A stretch of 64,000 bases of DNA, taken from Salibacterium lacus. Its GTDB lineage: Bacteria > Bacillota > Bacilli > Bacillales > Marinococcaceae. Under the pieces are notes generated by a model. It worked only from the letters and a program-made list of their open reading frames with translations, searched no databases and was not told where the DNA came from. This document shows, one piece after another, positions 51,183 to 60,281 of the stretch. Positions within the stretch are counted from its first letter, which is position 1, and every line of letters starts with the position of its first letter. A program made the position numbers and the translations under genes. The stretch is taken from contig NZ_JBHUML010000002.1 of NCBI RefSeq assembly GCF_042684865.1, positions 1,674,001 to 1,738,000 of the forward strand, given 5' to 3'.

Positions 51183-52343
51183 TCACACGAGGTCAGACAC
51201 CCACCGCAGCAGGGATTTATCCTGAAATCGTCCTGCGATGAAGGATATTCCAACAGGAAGCCCCTCTTTATTTTGTAATGGAATGGTCAACTGAGGCAGT
51301 CCCCCCAGACCTGCTAAACAGGTCAGCTGCATATTGGCCCGGCGCCGTTGTTCTCCTTTTTCAGCCGGCAGCTGCTGGTACGGTGCGGGCCCCGCCGAGG
51401 TCGGTACGGCCATCACAGTCCGGCTTCCCAGCAGGGCATGCAGATGACGGGCGGCTGCTTCACGTTTGGCTCTCATTTCCTCGTACCGCGGCGCATCAAG
51501 GGAAGATGCCCACTTAAACCGTTCTGCGATGCCGGGGCCAAACGCGGGGCTCTCCCGTTTCACCCAATCACCGTGTTCTTTCCAGATTTCGATACCCTGC
51601 ATCACCCGGAAGGTTTCCGCCCATGACTGCAGCCCGTTTTCCGTTATACTTTGTTCTTCCCATGTATCAACCTTTTGTTTCACCAAACGCAGGAAGGCCT
51701 GACACGCATCCCGGATGCTTTCTTCAGCGAGCTCCCATGCTTCTTTCGGGAGCAGCAGGCGGTGGAAACCCGGGTGTTCCGAAACGTCTGGAAGTAACGC
51801 CTCTCCCGCTCGTTCCATTGTATTGATATCACGTGTCATCCACCCTATCGTATCAAAACTTTCCGCCAGCGGTATGACCCCGCTCATGTCCAGTGATCCG
51901 TGAGAGGGACGCATGCCCAGTAATCCGCAGTATGAGGAAGGGATGCGGATCGATCCGCCCGTGTCCGTCCCGACTCCGATATGCACGTCTCCTGTGGCCG
52001 CGGCAGATGCTGAACCACTGGACGACCCGCCGGGAATCCGCTCCGGAGCTTTGGGGTTCAGCGGCGTTCCATCGTGGATGTTTTCCCCGTTCAGACTGTA
52101 CATCAATTCATCGGTAATCGTCATTCCCCTAAGGGCCGCCCCGTTTTCAAGCAGGCTGCGGACGACCGCGGCATGACCCCGGGCCGGAGAGGCGGTGCGC
52201 CGCCAGTCCGGATTTCCGGCGCCGTTGACCACACCTTGAACAGCTATAACATCTTTCAACGCAAACGTAAGACCTGATAAAACACCGTCCCGCACCGGCT
52301 CCACCAATACCGTTTTATCTGTATAAGCACTTGATTCCTTCAT
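51183..52343 (-). CDS. Amidase signature enzyme
   Basis: This 386-aa protein has the amidase Ser-cisSer-Lys triad: Lys in FALKDVIAV near residue 28, the cis-Ser/Ser region GTDTGGSIRIPSSYCGLLG near 128-146, and the preceding GGSSSGSASAAATG. It hydrolyses an amide; the length and arrangement resemble short plant AMI1-like and bacterial amidases more than GatA (about 485). ATG 52343 follows GGGGGAG. It is a lone gene; substrate unknown. Confidence 0.88.
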   Translation of the reverse strand: MKESSAYTDKTVLVEPVRDGVLSGLTFALKDVIAVQGVVNGAGNPDWRRTASPARGHAAVVRSLLENGAALRGMTITDELMYSLNGENIHDGTPLNPKAPERIPGGSSSGSASAAATGDVHIGVGTDTGGSIRIPSSYCGLLGMRPSHGSLDMSGVIPLAESFDTIGWMTRDINTMERAGEALLPDVSEHPGFHRLLLPKEAWELAEESIRDACQAFLRLVKQKVDTWEEQSITENGLQSWAETFRVMQGIEIWKEHGDWVKRESPAFGPGIAERFKWASSLDAPRYEEMRAKREAAARHLHALLGSRTVMAVPTSAGPAPYQQLPAEKGEQRRRANMQLTCLAGLGGLPQLTIPLQNKEGLPVGISFIAGRFQDKSLLRWVSDLV

Positions 52344-52441
52344 TTTTGTCTCCCCCTTCCCTTTATTATCAAAGCCGGGGAAACATCTGTCATGAAGCAG
52401 AATCACTTAAAACAAGTTACTGTTTTGTATACTTTCACCAG

Positions 52442-53248
52442 TTACAGCGATACGGCCACCGGTTTTTTGTTGCGGAAAAAATACCATTCCCTGTAACCGA
52501 CCGCTTTCAGATGATTCCGGACCTGCTCCAAATCATCTCCGATTCGTTCAGGATCATGGCTGTCCGATCCAAGCGTGATTGGCACATTATAGTGATGCGC
52601 CCGTTCCAGAATATCATCAGATGGATACCACCCTCCGCAGTCTTTATTTTTGCCGGACGTATTGACTTCGATCGCTGTCTGTTCTTCTCCGATCGTCCGC
52701 AGCGCCTGATCCACTTTATCCGTCGGGACATCAGAAATGTCCGGAAAGTAGCCTTTAATCGCATCAATGTGGCCGAGAACCTGAAACATGCCGCTTTTCG
52801 CTGATTTTTCAATCAGTCGGTAGTACTCTTCTTTTACATCAAGAATTTCTTTCTCACCGAGGCCGAACCACCGGGTTTTATCAAAAATATTAATCCCGTT
52901 CACAAAGTGCACCGAACCAATGATATAATCCATCGAATACGCCTCATATACACTCTGATACGTGCGCGCCGAGGCTTCCAGATAATCCGATTCCACCCCG
53001 AGCAGCACTTCAATCCGGTCTTTGTATTTTTCTTTCAGCTGCTGCACTTCCTTCACGTATCCCGGGAAATCACTTTTAGCCATTGTAAGCCCCGGATACG
53101 GGTGATCAGCCTCCAATCCGAAATACGGTGAATGGTCGGAAATGCCGATAACATCAAGACCCCGATCCAGCGCCGCCTGAATGTAATCTTCGATGTCCCC
53201 GCGTGCATGTCCGCAGCGGTAGTGATGCGTGTGCAGGTCAAACTTCAT
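52442..53248 (-). CDS. Histidinol-phosphatase-type PHP domain protein
   Basis: This 268-aa PHP-domain protein has the metal motif DLHTHHYRCGHA at residues 4-15, GISDHSPY near 36, GVESDYLE near 83 and LGSDSHDPERIGDDLEQ near 233. It matches the HisJ/HisK monofunctional histidinol-phosphate phosphatase group of Bacillus, but no other his genes are close by, so another phosphate ester is possible. GGGAGTGG lies before the ATG. Confidence 0.85.
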   Translation of the reverse strand: MKFDLHTHHYRCGHARGDIEDYIQAALDRGLDVIGISDHSPYFGLEADHPYPGLTMAKSDFPGYVKEVQQLKEKYKDRIEVLLGVESDYLEASARTYQSVYEAYSMDYIIGSVHFVNGINIFDKTRWFGLGEKEILDVKEEYYRLIEKSAKSGMFQVLGHIDAIKGYFPDISDVPTDKVDQALRTIGEEQTAIEVNTSGKNKDCGGWYPSDDILERAHHYNVPITLGSDSHDPERIGDDLEQVRNHLKAVGYREWYFFRNKKPVAVSL

Positions 53249-53539
53249 CGTTTTCCACTCCCTCTCCTTTTTCTATTATAAGAATATCATATATACATGA
53301 AAAAGTGATCCTGCGGACACCGTCCCGTTTTTTGTATAAGCGAGCCGGATTTTTCCGCATACTGAAATGTCTCATGCGGATACTATGAAACCAGGGGGTC
53401 TTCCTACATACAATGACACTTGTCACATCTCATCCGTGACATCTATGTCTTATCTAAAAAGAACGAAACCTCTAAGATAAAATATAGATGATATGAACAC
53501 CAAACGAATATTAACTAATAAAATGCAGGGGGCATCATA
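53249..53539 (+). promoter_or_regulatory. Upstream region of des with inverted-repeat half-sites
   Basis: This 291-base gap contains TGACA/TGTCA half-sites at 53414-53425 and a TGTCAC(9 nt)GTGACA inverted repeat at 53421-53441, followed by ATGTC at 53445. The cluster is a candidate DesR binding region for cold induction of the desaturase gene. I did not match it to a published site. Confidence 0.4.
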
Positions 53540-54559
53540 GTGAGTAAACAACAGCAAAAAGAACTTAAACAAAGTGTAACACCCTTTGCCCAGCCCAATA
53601 TAAAAACAAGTATTATTCAAATAATTAATTCCATCCTTCCCTTTTTCGTAATTTGGTTTCTCGCCTATCAAAGTATAGCCGTCTCATTATGGCTGACAAT
53701 TCCTTTAACCATTGCAGCAGCAGGGTTCGCTGTCCGGATTTTCATCATTTTCCATGACTGTGCCCATGATTCTTTTTTTGAAAAAAAGAAAACGAATCAA
53801 ATCGTTGGCACCATCACCGGTATCATCACTCATTTTGCTTTTGCGAAATGGAAAAAAACCCATGCGATGCACCACGCCACGAGCGGTAATTTAGACAAAC
53901 GCGGAACCGGGGATATATGGATGATGACGGTGGAGGAATATGCCGCAGCCTCGAGGTGGAAAAAAATCACGTACCGGCTGTACCGCAATCCTTTCGTCAT
54001 GTTTGGATTAGGCCCCTTTTTTCTCTTTCTGCTCGAAAATCGATTTAATGATAAAACGGCAAAAAAAAGTGAAAAAAGAAATACGTACCTGATCAACGGT
54101 TCTATTGCAGCAATCTATGCTCTGTTGATTTGGGTCATCGGCTGGCAGGCCTTTCTGATTGTTCAGCTCCCTGTTTTGTATGTTTCCGGAGCCTTGGGGA
54201 TTTGGCTCTTCTACGTGCAGCATCAGTTTGAAGATTCTTATTTTGAGAATGAAGAGAGATGGAATTTCGTGAAAGCTGCCGTAGATGGAAGTTCCTATTA
54301 TAAGCTCCCTAAAATCATGCAGTGGCTGTCGGGGAATATCGGGTTTCATCACGTCCATCACCTCAGTCCGAGAGTTCCTAATTACAATCTGGAAAAAACG
54401 CATGAACAGGTGACACCACTGCAGCAGGTAACTACCATCACTCTCTGGTCCAGCTTACAATCGATTCGTTTCCGCTTGTATGATGAAGATAATAAGCGGT
54501 TTGTGAATTTCAGGGAAATGAAATATCTTATGAAACAAAAAAACCACCAATATAACTAA
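53540..54559 (+). CDS. des: Acyl-lipid desaturase
   Basis: This 339-aa membrane di-iron desaturase has the three His boxes HDCAH near residue 72, HAMHH near 109 and HHVHH near 273, and four to six membrane helices. In Bacillus the homologous Des enzyme introduces a double bond into membrane phospholipid acyl chains after a temperature drop. GTG start after GGGGG. A terminator separates it from desKR, the same arrangement as in B. subtilis. Confidence 0.94.
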   Translation: MSKQQQKELKQSVTPFAQPNIKTSIIQIINSILPFFVIWFLAYQSIAVSLWLTIPLTIAAAGFAVRIFIIFHDCAHDSFFEKKKTNQIVGTITGIITHFAFAKWKKTHAMHHATSGNLDKRGTGDIWMMTVEEYAAASRWKKITYRLYRNPFVMFGLGPFFLFLLENRFNDKTAKKSEKRNTYLINGSIAAIYALLIWVIGWQAFLIVQLPVLYVSGALGIWLFYVQHQFEDSYFENEERWNFVKAAVDGSSYYKLPKIMQWLSGNIGFHHVHHLSPRVPNYNLEKTHEQVTPLQQVTTITLWSSLQSIRFRLYDEDNKRFVNFREMKYLMKQKNHQYN

Positions 54560-54562
54560 ACA

Positions 54563-54605
54563 GAGACCCCTTCAGCAGATGACTGAAGGGGTCTTCCCTG
54601 TTTTT
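54563..54605 (+). terminator. Terminator between des and desK
   Basis: AGACCCCTTCAG pairs with CTGAAGGGGTCT around a short loop, followed by CCCTG and a run of seven T. A TATAAT hexamer at 54610-54615 directly after could serve a separate desKR promoter. Confidence 0.85.
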
Positions 54606-54649
54606 TTGTTATAATGAAAAGACGAAGACACACCAAAGGAGATGCCGTA

Positions 54650-55792
54650 TTGCAGAACTGGTTTCATATTTTCCCGAAAAATACCGGACTGAGCCTGTAT
54701 GCCTGGATTATATTTTGTCTTCTTCCTTTTTATTTTGTGATCACCTCTTCCGGACTGTTGGAAGTCTTTATAGGTATTTTATTGATCGCTCTGTTTTTCA
54801 CGACCTACCGGCTGTCCTTTATAAAAAAAGGCTGGACGGTTTATGTGTCGGTCGGCATAGAAATGATGATAAGTATTGGGATGACCATGTACTTTGGGTA
54901 TGTTTATTTTGCCCTGTTTCTTGCCTTTTTTATTGGGAATATACGAAATAAAGCAGGCTTTATTTCTCTGTATGTGGTCCATATTGTTACGGCCAACACC
55001 GCCATCGCTGCCGGCTTTTTTATGCAGAGAGAAGCATTTATGATGCAGCTTCCGTTTATTGTGATATCTGTAATCGGCATCATCCTGCTTCCCGTGAACA
55101 TCTATAACCGGAACAAGCGCGAAGAATTGGAAAGTGAGCTCGAAGACGCAAATGATAGAATATCGCAGCTTATGGTGGTGGAAGAACGCCAGCGGATTGC
55201 GCGGGATCTGCATGATACACTGGGGCAGAAACTTTCGCTCATTGGATTCAAAAGCGATCTTTCGCAAAAACTGATGGATGTTAAGCCTGAAGACGCTAAA
55301 AAGGAAATTGGAGATATTCATCAGACGGCTAGAGCCGCATTAAAAGAAGTACGGGAAATCGTGTCGGATATGAAAGGCACCAAGCTGAAAGACGAAATAC
55401 ATCACGTTCAGGAAATATTGAAAGCGTCGCAGATTGAATTTTACCTGGAAGGGGATCCGCCGGAATTAATGAATCTGCCTGTATTAAGTGAAAATGTATT
55501 AAGTATGTGTTTGAAAGAATCCGTGACGAATGTCGTCAAACACAGTCAGGCCGATACCTGTCGTGTCTCCTTCTTACAGGAGCCGTCTGAAGTTGTCATG
55601 ACCGTTCGGGATAATGGAGCCGGGATGCCGGGGCTGGACGAAGATTCCCTTGAAGAGAGCGGCCTGCAGGGGATGAAGGAACGTCTCGATTTTGTAAATG
55701 GAAGTCTCCATTTACAATCAAACGAAGGGTTAACCTTAACGGTAAGAGTCCCATTTGTCATTCAGCCGCCAAAACAGGGGGAATCTTTATGA
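54650..55792 (+). CDS. desK: Membrane thermosensor histidine kinase
   Basis: This 380-aa kinase has about five membrane helices in the first 165 residues. The HisKA_3 segment ERQRIARDLHDTLGQKLSL near residue 180 holds the phospho-His, and the ATPase domain shows DNGAGMPG and GLQGMKERL. DesK senses membrane rigidity and phosphorylates DesR. I chose TTG at 54650 with AAAGGAG eight bases before it; an ATG 12 codons earlier overlaps the promoter hexamer and lacks a site. It overlaps desR by four bases. Confidence 0.9.
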   Translation: MQNWFHIFPKNTGLSLYAWIIFCLLPFYFVITSSGLLEVFIGILLIALFFTTYRLSFIKKGWTVYVSVGIEMMISIGMTMYFGYVYFALFLAFFIGNIRNKAGFISLYVVHIVTANTAIAAGFFMQREAFMMQLPFIVISVIGIILLPVNIYNRNKREELESELEDANDRISQLMVVEERQRIARDLHDTLGQKLSLIGFKSDLSQKLMDVKPEDAKKEIGDIHQTARAALKEVREIVSDMKGTKLKDEIHHVQEILKASQIEFYLEGDPPELMNLPVLSENVLSMCLKESVTNVVKHSQADTCRVSFLQEPSEVVMTVRDNGAGMPGLDEDSLEESGLQGMKERLDFVNGSLHLQSNEGLTLTVRVPFVIQPPKQGESL

Positions 55793-56388
55793 TTCGAATC
55801 GTCATTGCTGAAGATCAACAGATGCTGCTCGGAGCGCTTGCCTCGCTGCTGAATTTAGAAACGGATATGGAAGTGACGGGACAGGCAGCGAATGGGGAAG
55901 AATCGATTCGATTAGTGAAAGAGCAAGAGCCTGACGTATGCATTATGGATATTGAAATGCCGGTAAAAAATGGGTTGGATGCGGCAATGGAATTAAAAGA
56001 CCACTCCTGTAAAGTGATTGTTCTTACGACGTTTGCCAGAACCGGCTATTTTGAGAGAGCGCGTAAAGCCGGTGTGAATGGTTATTTATTAAAAGACAGT
56101 CCAAGCGAAGATCTGCCGACTTCCATTCGTTCTATCATGAATGGACGGAGGGTGTACGCTCCGGAGCTCATGGATATGGCCTATGAACAACAGAATCCAC
56201 TGACAGAAAGAGAAGTCCAAATTATACAACTGATTGCGGATGGAAAAACGACCAAAGAAATTTCAGATACGCTTTTTATTAAGACGGGAACAGTGCGTAA
56301 TTACGTTTCCGTCATCTTGGACAAACTTGAGGTCAATAATCGTATAGAAGCCATTTCCAAGTTCAGGGAAAAGGGATGGTTTAAATGA
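55789..56388 (+). CDS. desR: DesR-type response regulator (NarL/LuxR output)
   Basis: This 199-aa protein has a receiver domain (acceptor Asp in VCIMDIEMPVKNG near residue 54, Lys in YLLKDSPSED near 104). The C-terminal LuxR-type helix-turn-helix reads TEREVQIIQLIADGKTTKEI and TGTVRNYVSVILDKL. Phosphorylated DesR activates des in Bacillus. Overlaps desK and ends at a bidirectional terminator. Confidence 0.93.
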   Translation: MIRIVIAEDQQMLLGALASLLNLETDMEVTGQAANGEESIRLVKEQEPDVCIMDIEMPVKNGLDAAMELKDHSCKVIVLTTFARTGYFERARKAGVNGYLLKDSPSEDLPTSIRSIMNGRRVYAPELMDMAYEQQNPLTEREVQIIQLIADGKTTKEISDTLFIKTGTVRNYVSVILDKLEVNNRIEAISKFREKGWFK

Positions 56389-56389
56389 A

Positions 56390-56429
56390 AAAGAGAGGAT
56401 GTCCTAAGGCAGACGGACATCCTCTCTTT
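56390..56429. terminator. Bidirectional terminator after desR
   Basis: AAAGAGAGGATGTCC and GGACATCCTCTCTTT are exact inverses between converging desR and an oxidoreductase gene. Confidence 0.85.
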
Positions 56430-56438
56430 CATGTTCTA

Positions 56439-57434
56439 TCAGTAACGGATATTTGATTTTTTCTGGGTCCGCAGCGCTTGATATGCAGACTCCACCAGGA
56501 CGTTGACGTCTTTGGAGTCTTCCATCGTATAACCCGGCTGCACGCTTTCCCGGATGCATTGATGAAAGTGTTCGATTTCATTCTTATAGGCATCATCTTT
56601 TACATTGACCGATGAAACGATATTTCCTGCATTGTCTTTCACGATGACCGTTCCGCAGCCGTTTGCCGACTTATCCGGCCGGTAGGCATCTTCCACTTGA
56701 ATCGAACCGTTTTCGCAGATGATTTCATACCGGTTCGACGCTGGAAGGTCAAAGCTTGCAAGAACCTCTCCGATGCGTCCGCTTCCATCTTCAAACAGGG
56801 CCAGAGCCAACAGATCGACGCCGCCGTTTCCACGGGTTTTTCCTCTTGTGGTCACTTTTTCCGGCTTCCATCCGAGAAGCTGGTTCATCGTATGAATGCC
56901 GTAGCAGCCGATGTCATAGAGCGCACCGCCGCCGAGTTCCTTGTTCAGACGGATATTGGTGTCATCCTGAATCTGAAATGAAAAATGAGCCCTGAACAGC
57001 TTCCAGCCGCCGAGTTTGTTCGACTGAAGTACTTTTTTCACCACGTCATGCTGTTTGTGGAATTGGTGCATAAACGCTTCCATAAGCACGACCTGATGCT
57101 GTTCCGCCGCGGCCTTCATGTTCCGTACTTCTTCGGCACTGATACCGGCTGGTTTTTCAAGAAGTACGTGTTTTCCCTTCTCCACTGCCTTATGGGCCCA
57201 TTCTGCGTGGAGGGCGTTTGGAAGGGCAATATAGACAGCATCTACCGCGTCATCATCCAGCAGCTCTTCGTACGTTTCGTAAAAGACAGGGACATCTTCA
57301 AAATCGGCGGATGATCCGGACCGGCTTGCAACAGCCCGGATGCCGCCTCCCGAAGCTCTATGTAACGCCGGCAGGAAAGCTTCCTTCACAATTCCCGCCC
57401 CTCCAATAATGCCCCACTGCAATGTTTCTTCCAT
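56439..57434 (-). CDS. Gfo/Idh/MocA-family oxidoreductase
   Basis: This 331-aa NAD(P)-dependent enzyme has the Rossmann start WGIIGGAGIVKEAFLPAL, the EKPAG motif near residue 93 (catalytic Lys), and the C-terminal barrel with GGGALYDIGCYGIHTMNQLLG near 165. It acts on a sugar or polyol, but specificity is unreadable. ATG 57434 after AAAGGAG. It lies 26 bases after the CysQ gene, in the same direction, so one transcript may cover sulfotransferase, CysQ and this enzyme. Confidence 0.9.
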   Translation of the reverse strand: MEETLQWGIIGGAGIVKEAFLPALHRASGGGIRAVASRSGSSADFEDVPVFYETYEELLDDDAVDAVYIALPNALHAEWAHKAVEKGKHVLLEKPAGISAEEVRNMKAAAEQHQVVLMEAFMHQFHKQHDVVKKVLQSNKLGGWKLFRAHFSFQIQDDTNIRLNKELGGGALYDIGCYGIHTMNQLLGWKPEKVTTRGKTRGNGGVDLLALALFEDGSGRIGEVLASFDLPASNRYEIICENGSIQVEDAYRPDKSANGCGTVIVKDNAGNIVSSVNVKDDAYKNEIEHFHQCIRESVQPGYTMEDSKDVNVLVESAYQALRTQKKSNIRY

Positions 57435-57460
57435 GTGAAACACTCCTTTCCCGATTTTAT

Positions 57461-58267
57461 TTATCCTTCATCTGCTTCGGCGAGAAACCAGGGGTTGTGC
57501 AGGTCTTTTTTGTTATACTTCAGGGTTTCGTCCGTTCCGGCGATTCGTACGGATCCTCCGGCTGCTTCCACAATAGCATGTCCGGCGCCGGTGTCCCACT
57601 CCATCGTCGGTGCAAAGCGGGGATAAAACTGGGCTTTTCCTTCTGCGATTAAGCAGAGTTTGAGGGAACTTCCGGTGGAAATCGTTTCAACCTGTTCCCC
57701 GGTGCTCTTCAGCTGCTCTATGAACTCCTCTGTCTCTTTTGACATATGCGAGCGGCTTGCGATCACGCGGATAACGTCTCCGGCATATTCAGCAAACGGC
57801 AGCTGCGTCCCCATGTGGAACCAGCTTTCGACGTCTGCCGCATTCTCCCTGGAAGCGGCCGCCTGCTCTACTTTCACCGCTCCTTTTGCCGCGTCCCCTA
57901 TATAGAGCAGATCAAGAGCCGGCGCATAAATCACGCCGGACACCGGACGGCCGTGTTCCACACGTGCAATATTAACGGTGAATTCCCCGTTTTTCTTGAT
58001 AAATTCTTTCGTACCGTCCAGCGGATCAACGAGAAAGAAGGTATCCCATGAAGTCCTTTCCTCATACGTTAAAGGTTGTCCTTCCTCACTTAATACCGGT
58101 ATATCCGGAAACGCCTGCTGCAAAACATCAGTAATCAATTGATTGGCGCGCTGATCGGCCATCGTCAGCGGTGAATCATCGTCCTTGTATTCCACGTCGA
58201 AGTCTTTTCCGTATATCTCCATAATGGCAGAACCGGCATCCAGTGCTGCATCAATAACAGTCTTCAT
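57461..58267 (-). CDS. cysQ: 3'(2'),5'-bisphosphate nucleotidase
   Basis: This 268-aa enzyme of the inositol-monophosphatase fold has DPLDGTKEFIKKNGEFTVNIA near residue 80 (metal-binding DPLDGT) and EWDTGAGHAIVEAAGG near 212. It removes the 3' phosphate from PAP, the by-product of PAPS-dependent sulfate transfer. It follows a sulfotransferase gene by 17 bases, which fits that role. GGAG lies before the ATG. Confidence 0.92.
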   Translation of the reverse strand: MKTVIDAALDAGSAIMEIYGKDFDVEYKDDDSPLTMADQRANQLITDVLQQAFPDIPVLSEEGQPLTYEERTSWDTFFLVDPLDGTKEFIKKNGEFTVNIARVEHGRPVSGVIYAPALDLLYIGDAAKGAVKVEQAAASRENAADVESWFHMGTQLPFAEYAGDVIRVIASRSHMSKETEEFIEQLKSTGEQVETISTGSSLKLCLIAEGKAQFYPRFAPTMEWDTGAGHAIVEAAGGSVRIAGTDETLKYNKKDLHNPWFLAEADEG

Positions 58268-58284
58268 CCTTTTGCTCCTTTATT

Positions 58285-59190
58285 TTAAAAATAAATAGTC
58301 GGCAGATTGAGATTATACCTCTGCTGGAGATCACGGTTGCTCTCCACGTACCGCGCTTTCAACTCGTTTTCAAGCTCTCCCGGCAGATGATACCGCTTAT
58401 AGTGCAGCTTAAAACTAAGGTTGCTCTGCAGTACCTTTCTCGGCGAAATCTTCCCCTTAATCGGAGAAGGATTTGCCGGAATGATTCCTTTGGGATGCAG
58501 CTTGGTTTTAAATAGGTGGTTGGCCCGTCTGCCGATGGCCATCTGCAGTGTGCCGTAGCTGCGGTTTATCTGTTCGTTCTCGTAAGGAGGAATCTCGTCT
58601 TCGCCCATGTATTGAAGCAGGTCGAGCATATGGGCGTCCATATCATTTTTGAGCTGCTCGTAGACAAGGAGATAATAATGAGTGTCTCCAAAGAGTTCCC
58701 GCACTTTATCAAGGTAGTACTCGTAATGATAATGATCGAGAATGCCCTGGCGCTCCAAGTTCTTCAGGTGACGTTCCGGCTTGTTCACCCCTCCCTGATG
58801 AACGTACTGGACATACAGGGAAGTCAGCAGGTTAACCTGCTCTCGGATTCCCACAATGATATGAACATCATATTCCTCCTCCGGAAATACACGCCGGATG
58901 TCTTCCAATACGCGGATGTTGGACTTGGACCGCTTCTGGGAAAACGGACTGCCGGAAAGCCCTTCGTACGAAATCAAGAGCGGTTTCTTTTTATAAAAAG
59001 AGTCGACCTTCTCCCGTATTTCCTGGATACGGTCGTCGGAAAGGTTTTTCAGCCGCAGGTCATACAGCTCCTGCTTCAACTTGCCGTACTTTACGTACCG
59101 CACGTTGCTTAGATTCGGGTAAATACAACGCTGCAGAAAGGACGTCGCTGTTTTGTGAAATCCTGTATGTACAAATATCTGTTTTCTCAT
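58285..59190 (-). CDS. Probable PAPS-dependent sulfotransferase
   Basis: This 301-aa protein has the 5'-phosphosulfate-binding loop FVHTGFHKTATSFLQ at residues 5-19. The ISYEGLSGSPFS stretch near 75 and VGIREQVNLLTSLYVQYV near 110 match the 3'-phosphate-binding Arg/Ser segment. Acceptor could be an envelope or capsule sugar or a lipid (inference). ATG 59190 follows GGAG. The adjacent CysQ gene supports use of PAPS. A membrane segment is not evident. Confidence 0.82.
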   Translation of the reverse strand: MRKQIFVHTGFHKTATSFLQRCIYPNLSNVRYVKYGKLKQELYDLRLKNLSDDRIQEIREKVDSFYKKKPLLISYEGLSGSPFSQKRSKSNIRVLEDIRRVFPEEEYDVHIIVGIREQVNLLTSLYVQYVHQGGVNKPERHLKNLERQGILDHYHYEYYLDKVRELFGDTHYYLLVYEQLKNDMDAHMLDLLQYMGEDEIPPYENEQINRSYGTLQMAIGRRANHLFKTKLHPKGIIPANPSPIKGKISPRKVLQSNLSFKLHYKRYHLPGELENELKARYVESNRDLQQRYNLNLPTIYF

Positions 59191-59348
59191 ACCAAACTCC
59201 ATCTCTTCATAGTCGTTTCCTCTTATGATACACCATTTTTCCCTGTCTTTGCTACATTCAACCATACACTCTGCCGGCTTTCACGTATAAATAACAAAAT
59301 CATGACGATACTGAATCACATATTTTCCATAGAAAGAGAGTGTTTCTT

Positions 59349-59615
59349 GTGACCTATCCGATACACGAACATCTATTATTCAAGGAAAAAAGAGAACGGT
59401 TTGCGCATTCCTTTCACGTACTGGCCGAAGAAATGCGCCTAAACGGTATCGACGTCTCGCTTCTCGATGACGTTATTGACGCATCGCAGGCAGTCGGGGA
59501 CATCCAGGCAGACACCGCCTATAAACAGGGATATGAAAACGGATTTAGAAACGGCCGAGCCAACCGCCATTACGACATATTGCGGAAACAGTTATCAAAA
59601 CGAGCTGTGGAATAA
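59349..59615 (+). CDS. Hypothetical 88-aa protein
   Basis: The frame begins at GTG 59349 (another GTG three codons earlier is possible) with AAAGAGAG upstream. It encodes a hydrophilic protein with a helical first half (LLFKEKRERFAHSFHVLAEE) and a Gly/Arg-rich end (YKQGYENGFRNGRANRHYD). No family recognised. It is divergent from the sulfotransferase gene and converges on the lipoprotein gene. Confidence 0.6.
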   Translation: MTYPIHEHLLFKEKRERFAHSFHVLAEEMRLNGIDVSLLDDVIDASQAVGDIQADTAYKQGYENGFRNGRANRHYDILRKQLSKRAVE

Positions 59616-59642
59616 TTTCTTTTTCGATTGCCGGGACCTATT

Positions 59643-60134
59643 CTATTTTCCATCAGAACGACTGTATAAATCTATTTCTTCCGAGACATTTTTCCTTTCA
59701 TCTGTGTTCCACCATTCAATAGCCATATAAATCTTCGAAATATCATCGAGTCTGACAGGATTCCCGTTTTCATTCAGGTGTGCTGCACCTTCATTGGCTC
59801 CTGTTGTTTCTTCTGTTATATCTATCTCACTGCCGCTCACAGAACCGGAATGAATGACGGTGTCTTCCCCACTTATAACCGCATGGGTTTCAAAGTGAAA
59901 AAAATCTGTAAGATATTCGTTCTCATTTTTCATATGTATTGTTCCGTTTCCTACCAGGAATGACTCCGGCGTCATTTCAATTTCATATTCATCTAGTTTC
60001 CAACTGCTGCTCTCCCCCATAAGAAGAAGATAATCATTACTATTCATTTCCTGATTGCTGCATCCGGCCAATGCACCAAGGGACAAAATCAAAAACAACC
60101 ATGGTACTGATTTTCCGTGTGTGAAAATTTTCAC
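59643..60134 (-). CDS. Hypothetical lipoprotein
   Basis: This 163-aa protein has a lipoprotein signal (LSLGALAGC, Cys 25) and an acidic beta-rich mature part (SWKLDEYEIEMTPESFLVGNG). GTG start after AAGGGGGAG. It is similar in layout to small Bacillus surface lipoproteins of unknown role. Ends close to the converging 88-aa gene; no clear terminator. Confidence 0.75.
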   Translation of the reverse strand: MKIFTHGKSVPWLFLILSLGALAGCSNQEMNSNDYLLLMGESSSWKLDEYEIEMTPESFLVGNGTIHMKNENEYLTDFFHFETHAVISGEDTVIHSGSVSGSEIDITEETTGANEGAAHLNENGNPVRLDDISKIYMAIEWWNTDERKNVSEEIDLYSRSDGK

Positions 60135-60281
60135 TGGATACTCCCCCTTCGAAATTTCACTTCGATATTAACACAAATTTCTTTCTCCCATGTTTCCATA
60201 GATGGTGTTGTTGAACAGAACAATAATGATAGAAAAAGATGTTATGATAAAGATATCTACACATCAACCGGAGGGACAGTT

